A stretch of DNA of 64,000 nucleotides, from the NCBI RefSeq assembly GCF_003369915.1, contig NC_046676.1:12072001-12136000 (forward strand). Direction: 5' to 3'. Numbering within the stretch: position 1 is the first letter of the stretch; each line of letters opens with the position of its first letter. The translations under genes were made by a program, and so were the position numbers. The notes under the pieces were generated by a model. It was given only the letters and a program-made list of their open reading frames with translations. It was not told the DNA's origin and did no database searches. Shown here one piece after another: positions 1-8,240 of this stretch. Source of the DNA: Drosophila miranda. Its lineage: Eukaryota > Arthropoda > Insecta > Diptera > Drosophilidae.

Positions 1-227
1 TAATTAATCAAACTAAACTAATCGTCTTTCGAATATAACAATTGGAATGAATTAGTAATCGTCGCACAACTCAAATTTTAGTACTTTAGATAGATATAGA
101 TAGATAATACGATAATACTGTCCAGATCGAAGCCAAGCCAAAATAAAAGTAAATCAAACAAGGCATAAAAGAATGATCCAGATGATATATGGTTTGGTTT
201 TTGGTTTGGTCTGCTTTGGTCACTTAC

Positions 228-451
228 AGGATTCATTGACAATTGGTCCAATTTTAAAATGGACGCAATGTGTTTTTTAATCAAATCATGCTGCCGTAAC
301 TCGCACAACTTGGCCCGAATTGTTGCCTTACAAAGGCAGCAGTACGCTTCTGTGGGGTCAGGTCAGTTGGTACTTTGTGTAGTCACTCCTTAAATTCGTC
401 AACATTTAACCACAAATCGCGGAAATTTTGCTTATAACACACTTTCGGCAT
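228..451 (-). pseudogene. Zinc-finger first exon, inactivated (U1 copy)
   Basis: Read on the minus strand from an ATG at 451, the frame gives MPKVCYKQNFRDLWLNVDEF and then reaches an in-frame TGA after FKE, where relatives would have Trp. The next part (AYCCLC, then H..KKH) is readable only after a frame shift. It forms a C-x2-C...H-x5-H zinc finger of the short-exon type common in insect BED/U1-like finger proteins. A consensus donor GTAAGT (222-227) follows MNP. The U1 copy has lost the first of the usual residues after RQH (D-L-I instead of A-L-T). Nonsense plus frameshift make this a dead exon. It may be the old first exon of the Q/N-rich gene to its left: the donor is phase 0 and one downstream acceptor fits. 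Confidence 0.65.
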
Positions 452-1458
452 TGTTTATGTGCAAACAGGTAGTGTGCCCGAAACTTATCAACGAAAAATT
501 ATATACCGAAATACGAACAACAAATATGAGTTTTGTCCGATTTCTCGATAAAAATGATAAAAATTAAAATAAGCTAAAATGGCAGCACTGGTTTACAGGT
601 ACGCGCATGAATGTGTTTATACTTTTTTGGACAACAAAACAACTTATCCAATAGTTAGCATTAAGTGATAGCATTGTCAGAATACATTTTACTCGAATTA
701 CGCCAGAGTTTTTAAAATTAGTTTATTTATGCCTATATTTGTTAGCCACCTTGTCTAGTTCAGACTCCTTGTATATTCGTATACTTTTCATATTTTTTTC
801 CAGTATTTTTTAAAACGCGGTCTGTATAGAATTCCTGATCCGTGTGCCATCAAAGTTTTCACAGTTTTTCACACTGCTTCCACGGGCATTATATGAAAAA
901 ACACTGTCAAACAATTTTCAAAACCTAAACATTTTCTCCTGTGTCATGTTACATAAAAATGTAGTTAATATGTAGTACTTCTGTAGATTGCGTGTAGTTG
1001 TCATGTACAAAAATTAATTATTAGGAATTCTTTTAGCTTAAACCTTATTTTATAAGGAACGCAATAAAGATAATAACTTAAAATTAGCCAATCTTGTAAT
1101 GATTCATTAATCGAATAAAATTATGTGGGCAGGGCTGAAGGTTCTATCTAGCTAATAATATTCAACGGAATATCAAAATCGAGGAATATGGTCTTCAATC
1201 CTTGACGGAGAACCATTAACCTATTGTAGACCAAGGTTTTTTTTTAATATTCCACCGAAAATATTGAAAATTGAATTATTTTAGCGCAGTTCAGCTGAAA
1301 AATATCGGGGTGTTATTTTGTAGCTCAGAGGAATCATATCAGTAATATTTTCCGCCATTTACCTTGAGTCGTTGAACTGTTTAAAAAGAGGGGACTTAAG
1401 AGGGCTAAGTTCGTTTTTTCATCGGTATATTTACGACTTTTAAAATGAGACGGTATAT
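452..1458. other. Non-coding DNA between zinc-finger exon and panx-like promoter
   Basis: AT-rich, with no convincing open frame. The equivalents are 6365-7388, 21865-22888, 37483-38497, 43484-44510, 54053-55079 and 59982-61008. It contains a short ATGGCAGCACTG start followed by CAG|GTACGC (579-600), which looks like a mini-exon but closes after about 20-30 codons. It also holds an imperfect inverted repeat of about 37 nt (arms roughly 1157-1193 and 1230-1266) built on aatattc and gaatatt. Units differ by diagnostic variants (gcattg or aattg; attagt or attcgt; ttttttt or tttt before ccag). Confidence 0.6.
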
Positions 1459-1470
1459 TTTGGTATATTT
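1459..1470 (+). promoter_or_regulatory. Core promoter Motif 6 upstream of panx-like U1
   Basis: TTTGGTATATTT matches the Drosophila core-promoter Motif 6 consensus KTYRGTATWTTT at every position, 50 nt before the ATG. A second GGTATATTT lies just upstream. Motif 6 is typical of TATA-less, broadly or maternally expressed promoters and usually pairs with Motif 1. Here the Motif 1 partner is missing because 9 bp are deleted after gacggt. The same site lies at 7389, 22889, 38498, 44511 and 55080 in U2-U6. Confidence 0.55.
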
Positions 1471-1519
1471 CTGAGGATTGGACGGTTTTCTGTGATGTGA
1501 TTCAAAATTTTGTAGAAAT

Positions 1520-3559
1520 ATGAACGAAACTGAGGTAAAAGTTGAAATAAAAGCAGAAGATAATGCCAAACTCGGCGAGAACGAGACCACGCCGCTACGG
1601 CTACGGCGACTCGACGAGAACGACGAGACGCCGCTACGCACAGTTGGAATCCCTCATTCTCCGGGCCCCACTGATTTCTCGACCGGTTGCAGTGGCCATG
1701 GATGGGAAAGCGACCACGACGATGTCGAGATCCTATCTTTTCCTCGTACTCCGCGAAGTGAACTGACAAAACCAAATAGTCCAACTAATGCCACCGAAGA
1801 GCCGGAGGAACCTCTTGTCAAGGCACAGCCTGAGGCTCCCGTTGTCATGGCTGAGCCTGAGGTTCCAGTTGTCAAGGCAGAACCGGCAGCTGCTGAAGTC
1901 GATTTTGCTACTGTTACAGCAATAATCGACGAACTATTCGATATAATTCAAAAATTGGAGTTAGACGAACATGGCTTGTCGGGCATTCCAAGTGGTTTCA
2001 GCAACAGGGATGAAATTAACAACATGGACTTGGAACCGCCCCAACCAGCTACGCCAGACTCAACGGACAACCTGGAAGAACTTGAAGCGTGCCGCGAAGC
2101 GACTCAGAAGGCGTTGGAAGAGTTGGATCAGTTCAAAGAGGAGCCAGATGAGCGTAAGAAGAAGAAGCGAAAGCACAAGAGGGGTGAATCTGAGGAAAGT
2201 GTTGCTGAAAAACGGACTCAAAGTAACAGTCCGGTCGATGATAATCAAAAGGAAAACAAGCGCACCTCACGGGACAATAAACGCACAAGCGAAGAGCATC
2301 AACGGGACAGGAGACGCCACCACGAACACAATCCAAGGGACGATAGACGCCATCACGAACACAATCCAAGAGACGATAGACGCCACCACGACGACAGTCA
2401 TAGGTATAACAGACATCAACACGAGGATAAACCAAGGGACAAGCGTCCACGCGAGGATAATCACAGGCTCAAAAGAGGCGATCATGACGGTAACCCACGA
2501 GACAATAGACGCCACTATGAGGATAATGAAAGGGAAAGTAAACGACTACGCGAGGATCATCAAAGCGAAAAAAGACGCCATCAGGAGCATAAGCAAATGG
2601 CTATTAAACGTCTACGCGAAGATAATCAAACTGAAGTCGAAGGCAAGCGTGATCTTAGGGTGAGAGTAACATTAAATGTCCTGCCGCGCATCGCCACAAT
2701 AAAACAAGCGCCGACGTCCGCAGTGGATTCAGATTCGGAGTTTGAGTGGATTTATGTTCGAGACGACGAGAGGCACATCAAAGTCGTAAATCGCGAGAAG
2801 TTGTGCCAGCAGGAGCAGAATGAGGCCGTTGCAGAGACGGCCAATCCAGAGCCATCACCACAAAAGCTGACAAAACGAGAAAATGGCAACTTAGCCGAGA
2901 GTCGGGCCAAGCAAGTGCTCGAACTGTTCGAGCGGAAAAAATTGGACGATCAGGAAGAGGAGTTCCTTATGGTGGACACTATACACAAAGTGCCTAAGAG
3001 CGAGTCCTTCATGAGTAAAGAAGCCTTCGAGAATCCCTCGCCGATATGCAACAACTACAATGTGGTTTATGAGTTCAATTCGGCGCCGGGAACCAGGATT
3101 GATTTGGCTAAATGGGGGCTGGAAGCGTTGCCCGATAGCACCAGGAATCTGCTCCGGATACTGGCCTACGATGTGGATCATCTAAAACAGGCTCAGCTCA
3201 AGGCACAGCCAAACCAGCGCATACTGAAACTAAAACAGGAACAGCTTTTCAATTCACCATTTTCCGAACCGGAGGAATTCGATTCTGCGGCCCTTTACAT
3301 AAATGCCTCGACCCAAACTGACTTCAGGCCCCACACGCACAGCGTCGGCACTCAGGCAAAACTGGAGGGACAGCCGAGAGGTGCCTTCTGGCAGGAACCG
3401 GACTTCGACATGACCTTTTTGACGACGCCCCAAATGAATGTGATGTTTTCTTTGCAAGAGCTCTGCCGAACACTGCCAAGCCCCGCGCATGCCTGCATAC
3501 TCTACCAAGCCCTTCAACCTGCTCTGGATAACAAGCGCGAGTTTCGTTCACACAAATGA
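1520..3559 (+). CDS. panx: Panoramix-like piRNA silencing adaptor, copy 1 (679 aa, open)
   Basis: Single open frame from ATG at 1520. Residues 1-125 are acidic and low-complexity with SUMO-consensus lysines (VKVE 7, IKAE 11, VKAE 119) and a nine-residue VVKAEPEVP-type repeat. A hydrophobic amphipathic stretch lies at 128-147. Residues 210-380 are a charged, disordered Arg/His/Asp region with repeated HNPRDDRRHHE units. Residues 457-473 (AESRAKQVLELFER) form an amphipathic helix, and 510-570 is a conserved-looking block (YNVVYEF..DLAKWG). TQT at 598-600 and a second TQ at 611-612 are LC8/Cut-up-type motifs. Known for panoramix: it bridges Piwi to heterochromatin machinery with Nxf2, Nxt1 and LC8 in ovarian nuclei, and its N-terminus is SUMOylated. 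The 223-residue helix-to-end length fits my memory of the D. melanogaster protein (541 aa). Identification is by architecture, not alignment. An unrelated TQT-containing nuclear protein is the alternative. Confidence 0.75.
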   Translation: MNETEVKVEIKAEDNAKLGENETTPLRLRRLDENDETPLRTVGIPHSPGPTDFSTGCSGHGWESDHDDVEILSFPRTPRSELTKPNSPTNATEEPEEPLVKAQPEAPVVMAEPEVPVVKAEPAAAEVDFATVTAIIDELFDIIQKLELDEHGLSGIPSGFSNRDEINNMDLEPPQPATPDSTDNLEELEACREATQKALEELDQFKEEPDERKKKKRKHKRGESEESVAEKRTQSNSPVDDNQKENKRTSRDNKRTSEEHQRDRRRHHEHNPRDDRRHHEHNPRDDRRHHDDSHRYNRHQHEDKPRDKRPREDNHRLKRGDHDGNPRDNRRHYEDNERESKRLREDHQSEKRRHQEHKQMAIKRLREDNQTEVEGKRDLRVRVTLNVLPRIATIKQAPTSAVDSDSEFEWIYVRDDERHIKVVNREKLCQQEQNEAVAETANPEPSPQKLTKRENGNLAESRAKQVLELFERKKLDDQEEEFLMVDTIHKVPKSESFMSKEAFENPSPICNNYNVVYEFNSAPGTRIDLAKWGLEALPDSTRNLLRILAYDVDHLKQAQLKAQPNQRILKLKQEQLFNSPFSEPEEFDSAALYINASTQTDFRPHTHSVGTQAKLEGQPRGAFWQEPDFDMTFLTTPQMNVMFSLQELCRTLPSPAHACILYQALQPALDNKREFRSHK

Positions 3560-3716
3560 AAAAACACACTATGTATATTGATTCTCTTTTCATTGTTTGT
3601 ATAATTCGTAGTTCGTACATATAGAAACCAAAAATATATAACACTGTAGCACTTTATGTATTCCATATGCAGATTCTCATTACACATTTATCCTACTCAT
3701 CCATCAGTTTACAATT

Positions 3717-3722
3717 AATAAA
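3717..3722 (+). terminator. Polyadenylation signal of panx-like copy 1
   Basis: AATAAA 158 nt after the stop codon, followed by acacataaacacac. It is conserved at 19202, 34809, 40723, 57337 and 63294 in U2, U3, U4, U6 and U7. In U5 it is replaced by the 3' tail of the CR1-like element. Confidence 0.6.
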
Positions 3723-3746
3723 TACACATAAACACACAAATATAAC

Positions 3747-4752
3747 GAGGGGGAACGTTGTGAGTTGCTGCGGAGACCGCAACTCTACAGTTATACCCGA
3801 TACTAAGTCAGTATGGCTCTCCTCCGGCAGACGCCGCTAATATTAAACGACACGACAAAGAGAGAGACAGAAAATCAGTCTGAGCTTGTCGTCGGGCGCT
3901 GCGTGGCCACTGCAAATTGATTTCTTGCTTTTGGCTACAAAAATGATCCGATCTGATCCAGATTGAGCCATCTGATAGATATGGTCATTATCTATGAAAT
4001 GGGGCGAAATTCTGAGATATACGTTTTATAGTGAGATCTAACAGAAGTACGGATACCAAATTTGATTAATCTAGCCTTAAAAGTCTCTGAGATTTGTGGA
4101 TGCCCCAGATTTTCGTCCTTTGCGGGGGCGGAAGGGGGTGTGACGAAATTTGGACACGAAACGGTCAAGGTCCGATATCACAGGAGTGTGGATACCAAAT
4201 TTGGTTGCTCTGGCTCTTATAGGTTCTGAGATCCTTGAACTCATATTTTGCAATTGGCAAAACCGACCATGAAACCTGTGTGTTAGAGAGAGACAGAGCG
4301 AGAAAGAATGAAATTGTTTTCTTGATTCTGGCTATAATAATTATACGATCTGGTTCAGATTTTGCACTCTAGAAGATATAGTCATCTTCTACGATTCTGC
4401 GTTTTTAGTTTTCTCGTATCGTCGAAATTGTGGATGCCAAAGATTTTCGCCCTTTGTGGGGGCGGAAGTGGGCGGGGCAAAGTTTTGAAATATTCTTGTA
4501 GGAGTGACATATCACAGAAGTCTGGATTCAAAACATCGTTGCTCTCGCTCTTATAGTCTTTGAGCACTAGGCGCTGAAGGGGACGGACAGACGGACGGAC
4601 GGACAGACAGACAGGGCTCAATCGACTCGGCTATTGATGCTGATCAAGAATATATATACTTTATGGGGTCGGAAACGATTCCTTCTGGACGTTACACACA
4701 TCCACTTTTACCACAAATCTAATATACCCCAATACTCATTTTGAGTATCGGG
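3747..4752 (-). mobile_element. Helentron-like (DINE-1/SGM/mini-me type) element, U1
   Basis: Flanked by TATAAC on both sides (3741-3746, 4753-4758). U7 has a single TATAAC there, so the insertion limits are defined by an empty site. Subterminal inverted repeats TTATACCCGATACT and AGTATCGGGTATAA bracket the body. The left end, which is the 3' end on the minus strand, ends in a hairpin (GAGTTGC/GCAACTC). The body holds a (GTCY)n tract next to the conserved core aagaatatatatactttatg, the mini-me signature of Drosophila Helentrons. There is no coding capacity, so it is non-autonomous. GA-rich tracts occur at about 3859-3876 and 4286-4307. Confidence 0.7.
4581..4614 (+). repeat. (GTCY)n / (GGAC, AGAC) microsatellite in Helentron
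   Basis: Tetranucleotide tract of GGAC and AGAC units. It is longer in U3 and U4 (about 35672-35723 and 41662-41711) than in U1, U2, U5 and U6. It is a normal internal part of mini-me/DINE-1 elements. Confidence 0.85.
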
Positions 4753-4936
4753 TATAACAAGAACTAATGCAAACAATTGTCTTTTGCTAGATTACATTCT
4801 ATTTTGGGGAACCACAACTCTCGAGTTCCAACTGCAAACTCTTTCAGTAATTAGCTAGTTAGTTAGATTATTTAAGACTGGCCCTATATCTAAATTGTGT
4901 AAATAAGCTTGGCTGCCATCTGGTTATCAGATTGTA

Positions 4937-5441
4937 TCATTTGCGCGCTGTAAACACGAACGGTGCCGCTTCATCCTCCTCCTGTTGCTCTAGCAGTGTC
5001 GTCCGGATCGTAGTGCGGTGCTCTTGGGCCTCCACGTCGTCATAGTCCACTGAGGAGGAGCGTAGCAGCTGGAACTGTGAGCTGGAATCGGACCTGGTGA
5101 TGATCAGCGAGGCTGGCCGGGGTCCTTAAATACAACATTAAGTAGATTATTTTGGAAAAAACTTATACTTAATCGATTGATCGATCTTTACCTTCTGGCG
5201 GCTTTGCGGTTAGTCGCACTTTGCTTCCTGCTCCTTCGGAGATATATTCAACATTCGTTGCTGACTTGGCATTATTGTTGTTGTTGTTGTTATGATTACT
5301 GCTCGATGTTTGTTGAATCGATACCCGCTTATCGCCCTTGACACTCCCCTGCTGCTTCAGTATAGAATTGCGACCCGAAGGCTGCGCCTGCTGCTGCTGC
5401 TGCTGCTGATGCGTGTACATGGCCGAGGCTGAGGTAAGCAA
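4937..5441 (-). CDS. 3' exons of a Q/N-rich protein, U1 copy
   Basis: Two minus-strand exons: 5192 to at least 5428, and 4937-5124, separated by a 67-nt intron (5125-5191) with GTAAAG donor and TTTAAG acceptor. The join is in phase (KPPEG|PRPAS) and the last exon ends in ...FVFTARK-stop. Visible features are a Q7 tract, N7 tract, VSIQQTSSS, an acidic tail (EQQEEDEAA) and no membrane segment. The 5' limit is uncertain. The frame stays open upstream as HDTPTGCGP, and U1 has lost 9 bp (three codons) there without breaking the frame. One acceptor (tttagag|CAT) would join it in phase 0 to the dead zinc-finger exon. It converges on the panx-like gene. I do not recognise the protein. Confidence 0.6.
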
Positions 5442-6140
5442 TGCAGTCGGCCCACAACCAGTGGGTGTGTCATGCTCTAAAAGATCATACGGATAGGGTA
5501 AGGTACGGATGGTTTATCAGGGTAATAGGGAACCACTGCCACACGCTGTGGCAGCTGCAGAGCCACCCAATGGGTTCACCAGCACACCAACAAATAGTTC
5601 TTATTTTTAACATCGAACATCAAACTGAACAAAGAGGTTAAAAGGGCGATAAATAAACAAACACACAGTTACGGAGAGAATGGGTAAAGCTGAATAAAAT
5701 GCAAGTGGTTGAGAGTTGTTCATAAGATTATCATTTATTTGATTGACACTTTCTTCTTGGGTGGGGAAGGGGTGTCTCCGTGGGGGGTAGGCTTAGTTAG
5801 GGTTAGTTGTTAGATGTTCATGTTTTATGTTAGACTGGAGTTCTTGCCATGTGTGGTGTGTGGTGTGTGGGTGGAGGGTTGGTTGTTCACAATTTTAAAT
5901 GTCTTGTGGCCAATAATTAATCAAACTAAACTAATCGTCTTTCGAATATAACAATTGGAATGAATTAGTAATCGTCGCACAACTCAAATTTTAGTACTTT
6001 AGATAGATATAGATAGATAATACGATAATACTGTCCAGATCGAAGCCAAGCCAAAATAAAAGTAAATCAAACAAGGCATAAAAGAATGATCCAGATGATA
6101 TATGGTTTGGTTTTTGGTTTGGTCTGCTTTGGTCACTTAC
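5442..6140. other. Intron or intergenic DNA between Q/N-rich exons and zinc-finger exon
   Basis: About 700 bp in every unit (20945-21640, 36571-37258, 42557-43259, 53120-53828, 59076-59757). On the minus strand it begins with the GTAAGT donor of the zinc-finger exon. It holds a polypyrimidine stretch ending tctttgttcag and another ending gatcttttag, both usable as acceptors. It also has a variable gtgtggtgtgtgg repeat near 5851-5871. No open frame of note. Confidence 0.5.
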
Positions 6141-6364
6141 AGGATTCATTGACAATTGGTCCAATTTTAAAATGGACGCAATGTGTTTTTTAGTCAACGC
6201 ATGCTGCCGTAACTCGCACAACTTGGCCCGAATTGTTGCCTTACAAAGGCAGCAGTACGCTTCTGTGGGGTCAGGTCAGTTGGTACTTTGTGTAGTCACT
6301 CCTTAAATTCGTCAACATTTAACCACAAATCGCGGAAATTTTGCTTATAACACACTTTCGGCAT
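6141..6364 (-). pseudogene. Zinc-finger first exon, inactivated (U2 copy)
   Basis: Same 224-bp exon with the same TGA and frameshift as in U1 and an intact GTAAGT donor at 6135-6140. The finger residues read CELRQHALTKKH. Confidence 0.65.
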
Positions 6365-8236
6365 TGTTTATGTGCAAACAGGTAGTGTGCCCGAAACTTA
6401 TCAACGAAAAATTACCATACACAAAATTGCATTATATACCGAAATACGAACAACAAATATGAGTTTTGTCCGATTTCTCGATAAAAATGATAAAAATTAA
6501 AATAAGCTAAAATGGCAGCACTGGTTTACAGGTACGCGCATGAATGTGTTTATACTTTTTTGGACAACAAAACAACTTAGCCAATAGTTAGCATTAAGTG
6601 ATAGAATTGTCAGAATACATTTTACTCGAATTACGCCAGAGTTTTTAAAATTCGTTTATTTATGCCTATATTTGTTAGCCACCTTGTCTAGTTCAGACTC
6701 CTTGTATATTCGTATACTTTTCATATTTTCCAGTATTTTTTAAAACGCGGTCTGTATAGAATTCCTGATCCGATTGCCATCAAAGTTTTCACAGTTTTTC
6801 ACACTGCTTCCACGGGCATTATATGAAAAAACACTGTCAAACAATTTTCAAAACCTAAACATTTTCTCCTGTGTCATGTTACATAAAAATGTAGTTAATA
6901 TGTAGTACTTCTGTAGATTGCGTGTAGTTGTCATGTACAAAAATTAATTATTAGGAATTCTTTTAGCTTAAACCTTATTTTATAAGGAACGCAATAAAGA
7001 TAATAACTTAAAATTAGCCAATCTTGTAATGATTCATTAATCGAATAAAATTATGTGGGCAGGGCTGAAGGTTCTATCTAGCTAATAATATTCAACGGAA
7101 TATCAAAATCGAGGAATATGGTCTCCAATCCTTGACGGAGAACCATTAACCTATTGTAGACCAAGGTTGTATTTTAATATTCCACCGAAAATATTGAAAA
7201 TTGAATTATTTTAGCGCAGTTCAGCTGAAAAATATCGGGGTGTTATTTTGTAGCTCAGAGGAATCATATCAGTAATATTTTCCGCCATTTACCTTGAGTC
7301 GTTGAACTGTTTAAAAAGAGGGGACTTAAGAGGGCTAAGTTCGTTTTTTCATCGGTATATTTACGACTTTTAAAATGAGACGGTATATTTTGGTATATTT
7401 CTGAAAATTGGACGGTTTTCTGTGATGTGATTCAAAATTTTGTAGAAATATGAACGAAACTGAGGTAAAAGTTGAAATAAAAGCAGAAGATAATGCCAAA
7501 CTCGGCGAGAACGAGACCACGCCGCTACGGCTACGGCGACTCGACGAGAACGACGAGACGCCGCTACGCACAGTTGGAATCCCTCATTCTCCGGGCCCCA
7601 CTGATTTCTCGACCGGTTGCAGTGGCCATGGATGGGAAAGCGACCACGACGATGTCGAGATCCTATCTTTTCCTCGTACTCCGCGAAGTGAACTGACAAA
7701 ACCAAATAGTCCAACTAATGCCACCGAAGAGCCGGAGGAACCTCTTGTCAAGGCACAGCCTGAGGCTCCCGTTGTCATGGCTGAGCCTGAGGTTCCAGTT
7801 GTCAAGGCAGAACCGGCAGCTGCTGAAGTCGATTTTGCTACTGTTACAGCAATAATCGACGAACTATTCGATATAATTCAAAAATTGGAGTTAGACGAAC
7901 ATGGCTTGTCGGGCATTCCAAGTGGTTTCAGCAACAGGGATGAAATTAACAACATGGAATTGGAACCGCCCCAACCAGCTACGCCAGACTCAACGGACAA
8001 CCTGGAAGAACTTGAAGCGTGCCGCGAAGCGACTCAGAAGGCGTTGGAAGAGTTGGATCAGTTCAAAGAGGAGCCAGATGAGCGTAAGAAGAAGAAGCGA
8101 AAGCACAAGAGGGGTGAATCTGAGGAAAGTGTTGCTGAAAAACGGACTCAAAGTAACAGTCCGGTCGATGATAATCAAAAGGAAAACAAGCGCACCTCAC
8201 GGGACAATAAACGCACAAGCGAAGAGCATCAACGGG

Positions 8237-8240
8237 ACAG
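8237..8240 (+). repeat. Target-site duplication ACAG of the U2 LTR element
   Basis: ACAG at 8237-8240 is repeated at 17792-17795. The uninterrupted copies have it once (cgggacaggagac). A 4-bp duplication is usual for Ty3/gypsy integrases. Confidence 0.9.

Larger units (their letters stand above)
1..5913 (+). repeat. Tandem unit U1 of the panx-like array
   Basis: This is the first of seven direct tandem copies. Unit starts are set arbitrarily at the shared string taattaatcaaac (gaaac in U4). The order is: minus-strand zinc-finger pseudo-exon, non-coding 1 kb, plus-strand panx-like gene, Helentron-like element, minus-strand Q/N-rich exons, then about 700 bp to the next unit. U1 has no large insertion. 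Relative to the others it lacks 18 bp near 513 and 9 bp near 5447, and its zinc-finger exon differs just after the CELRQH residues. The junctions between units are seamless; no unique DNA separates the copies. Confidence 0.95.

Noticed and set aside
579-680. Short ATGGCAGCACTGG start with CAG|GTACGC donor-like site
   Set aside because: It closes after 20-30 codons, with different stops in different units, and no matching acceptor frame was found; mentioned only within the non-coding entry.
2267-2515. Minus-strand hydrophobic frame (VASIVPWIVFVV-type) that looks like membrane segments
   Set aside because: It is the reverse of the same GA-rich repeats and has no independent start context or conservation signal.
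1971-2663. 230-codon alternative frame over the charged repeat region, present in every unit (GTIDATTNTIQ-type repeats)
   Set aside because: It is a shifted reading of the RRHHEHNPRDD repeats; the 33-nt periodicity keeps other frames open. The main frame has the plausible composition.
3254-3644. Minus-strand frames of 87-106 codons over the panx 3' end
   Set aside because: They are shadows of the coding strand. They end in the panx 3' UTR and share no domain.
4581-4614. Possible CRISPR-like array of direct repeats
   Set aside because: It is a simple tetranucleotide microsatellite without spacers, in a eukaryotic genome.
5169-5441. Plus-strand splice donor reading of ctgag|gtaagc beside the Q tract
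   Set aside because: The plus strand has no open frame leading to it, while the minus strand gives an in-phase splice and a sensible end.
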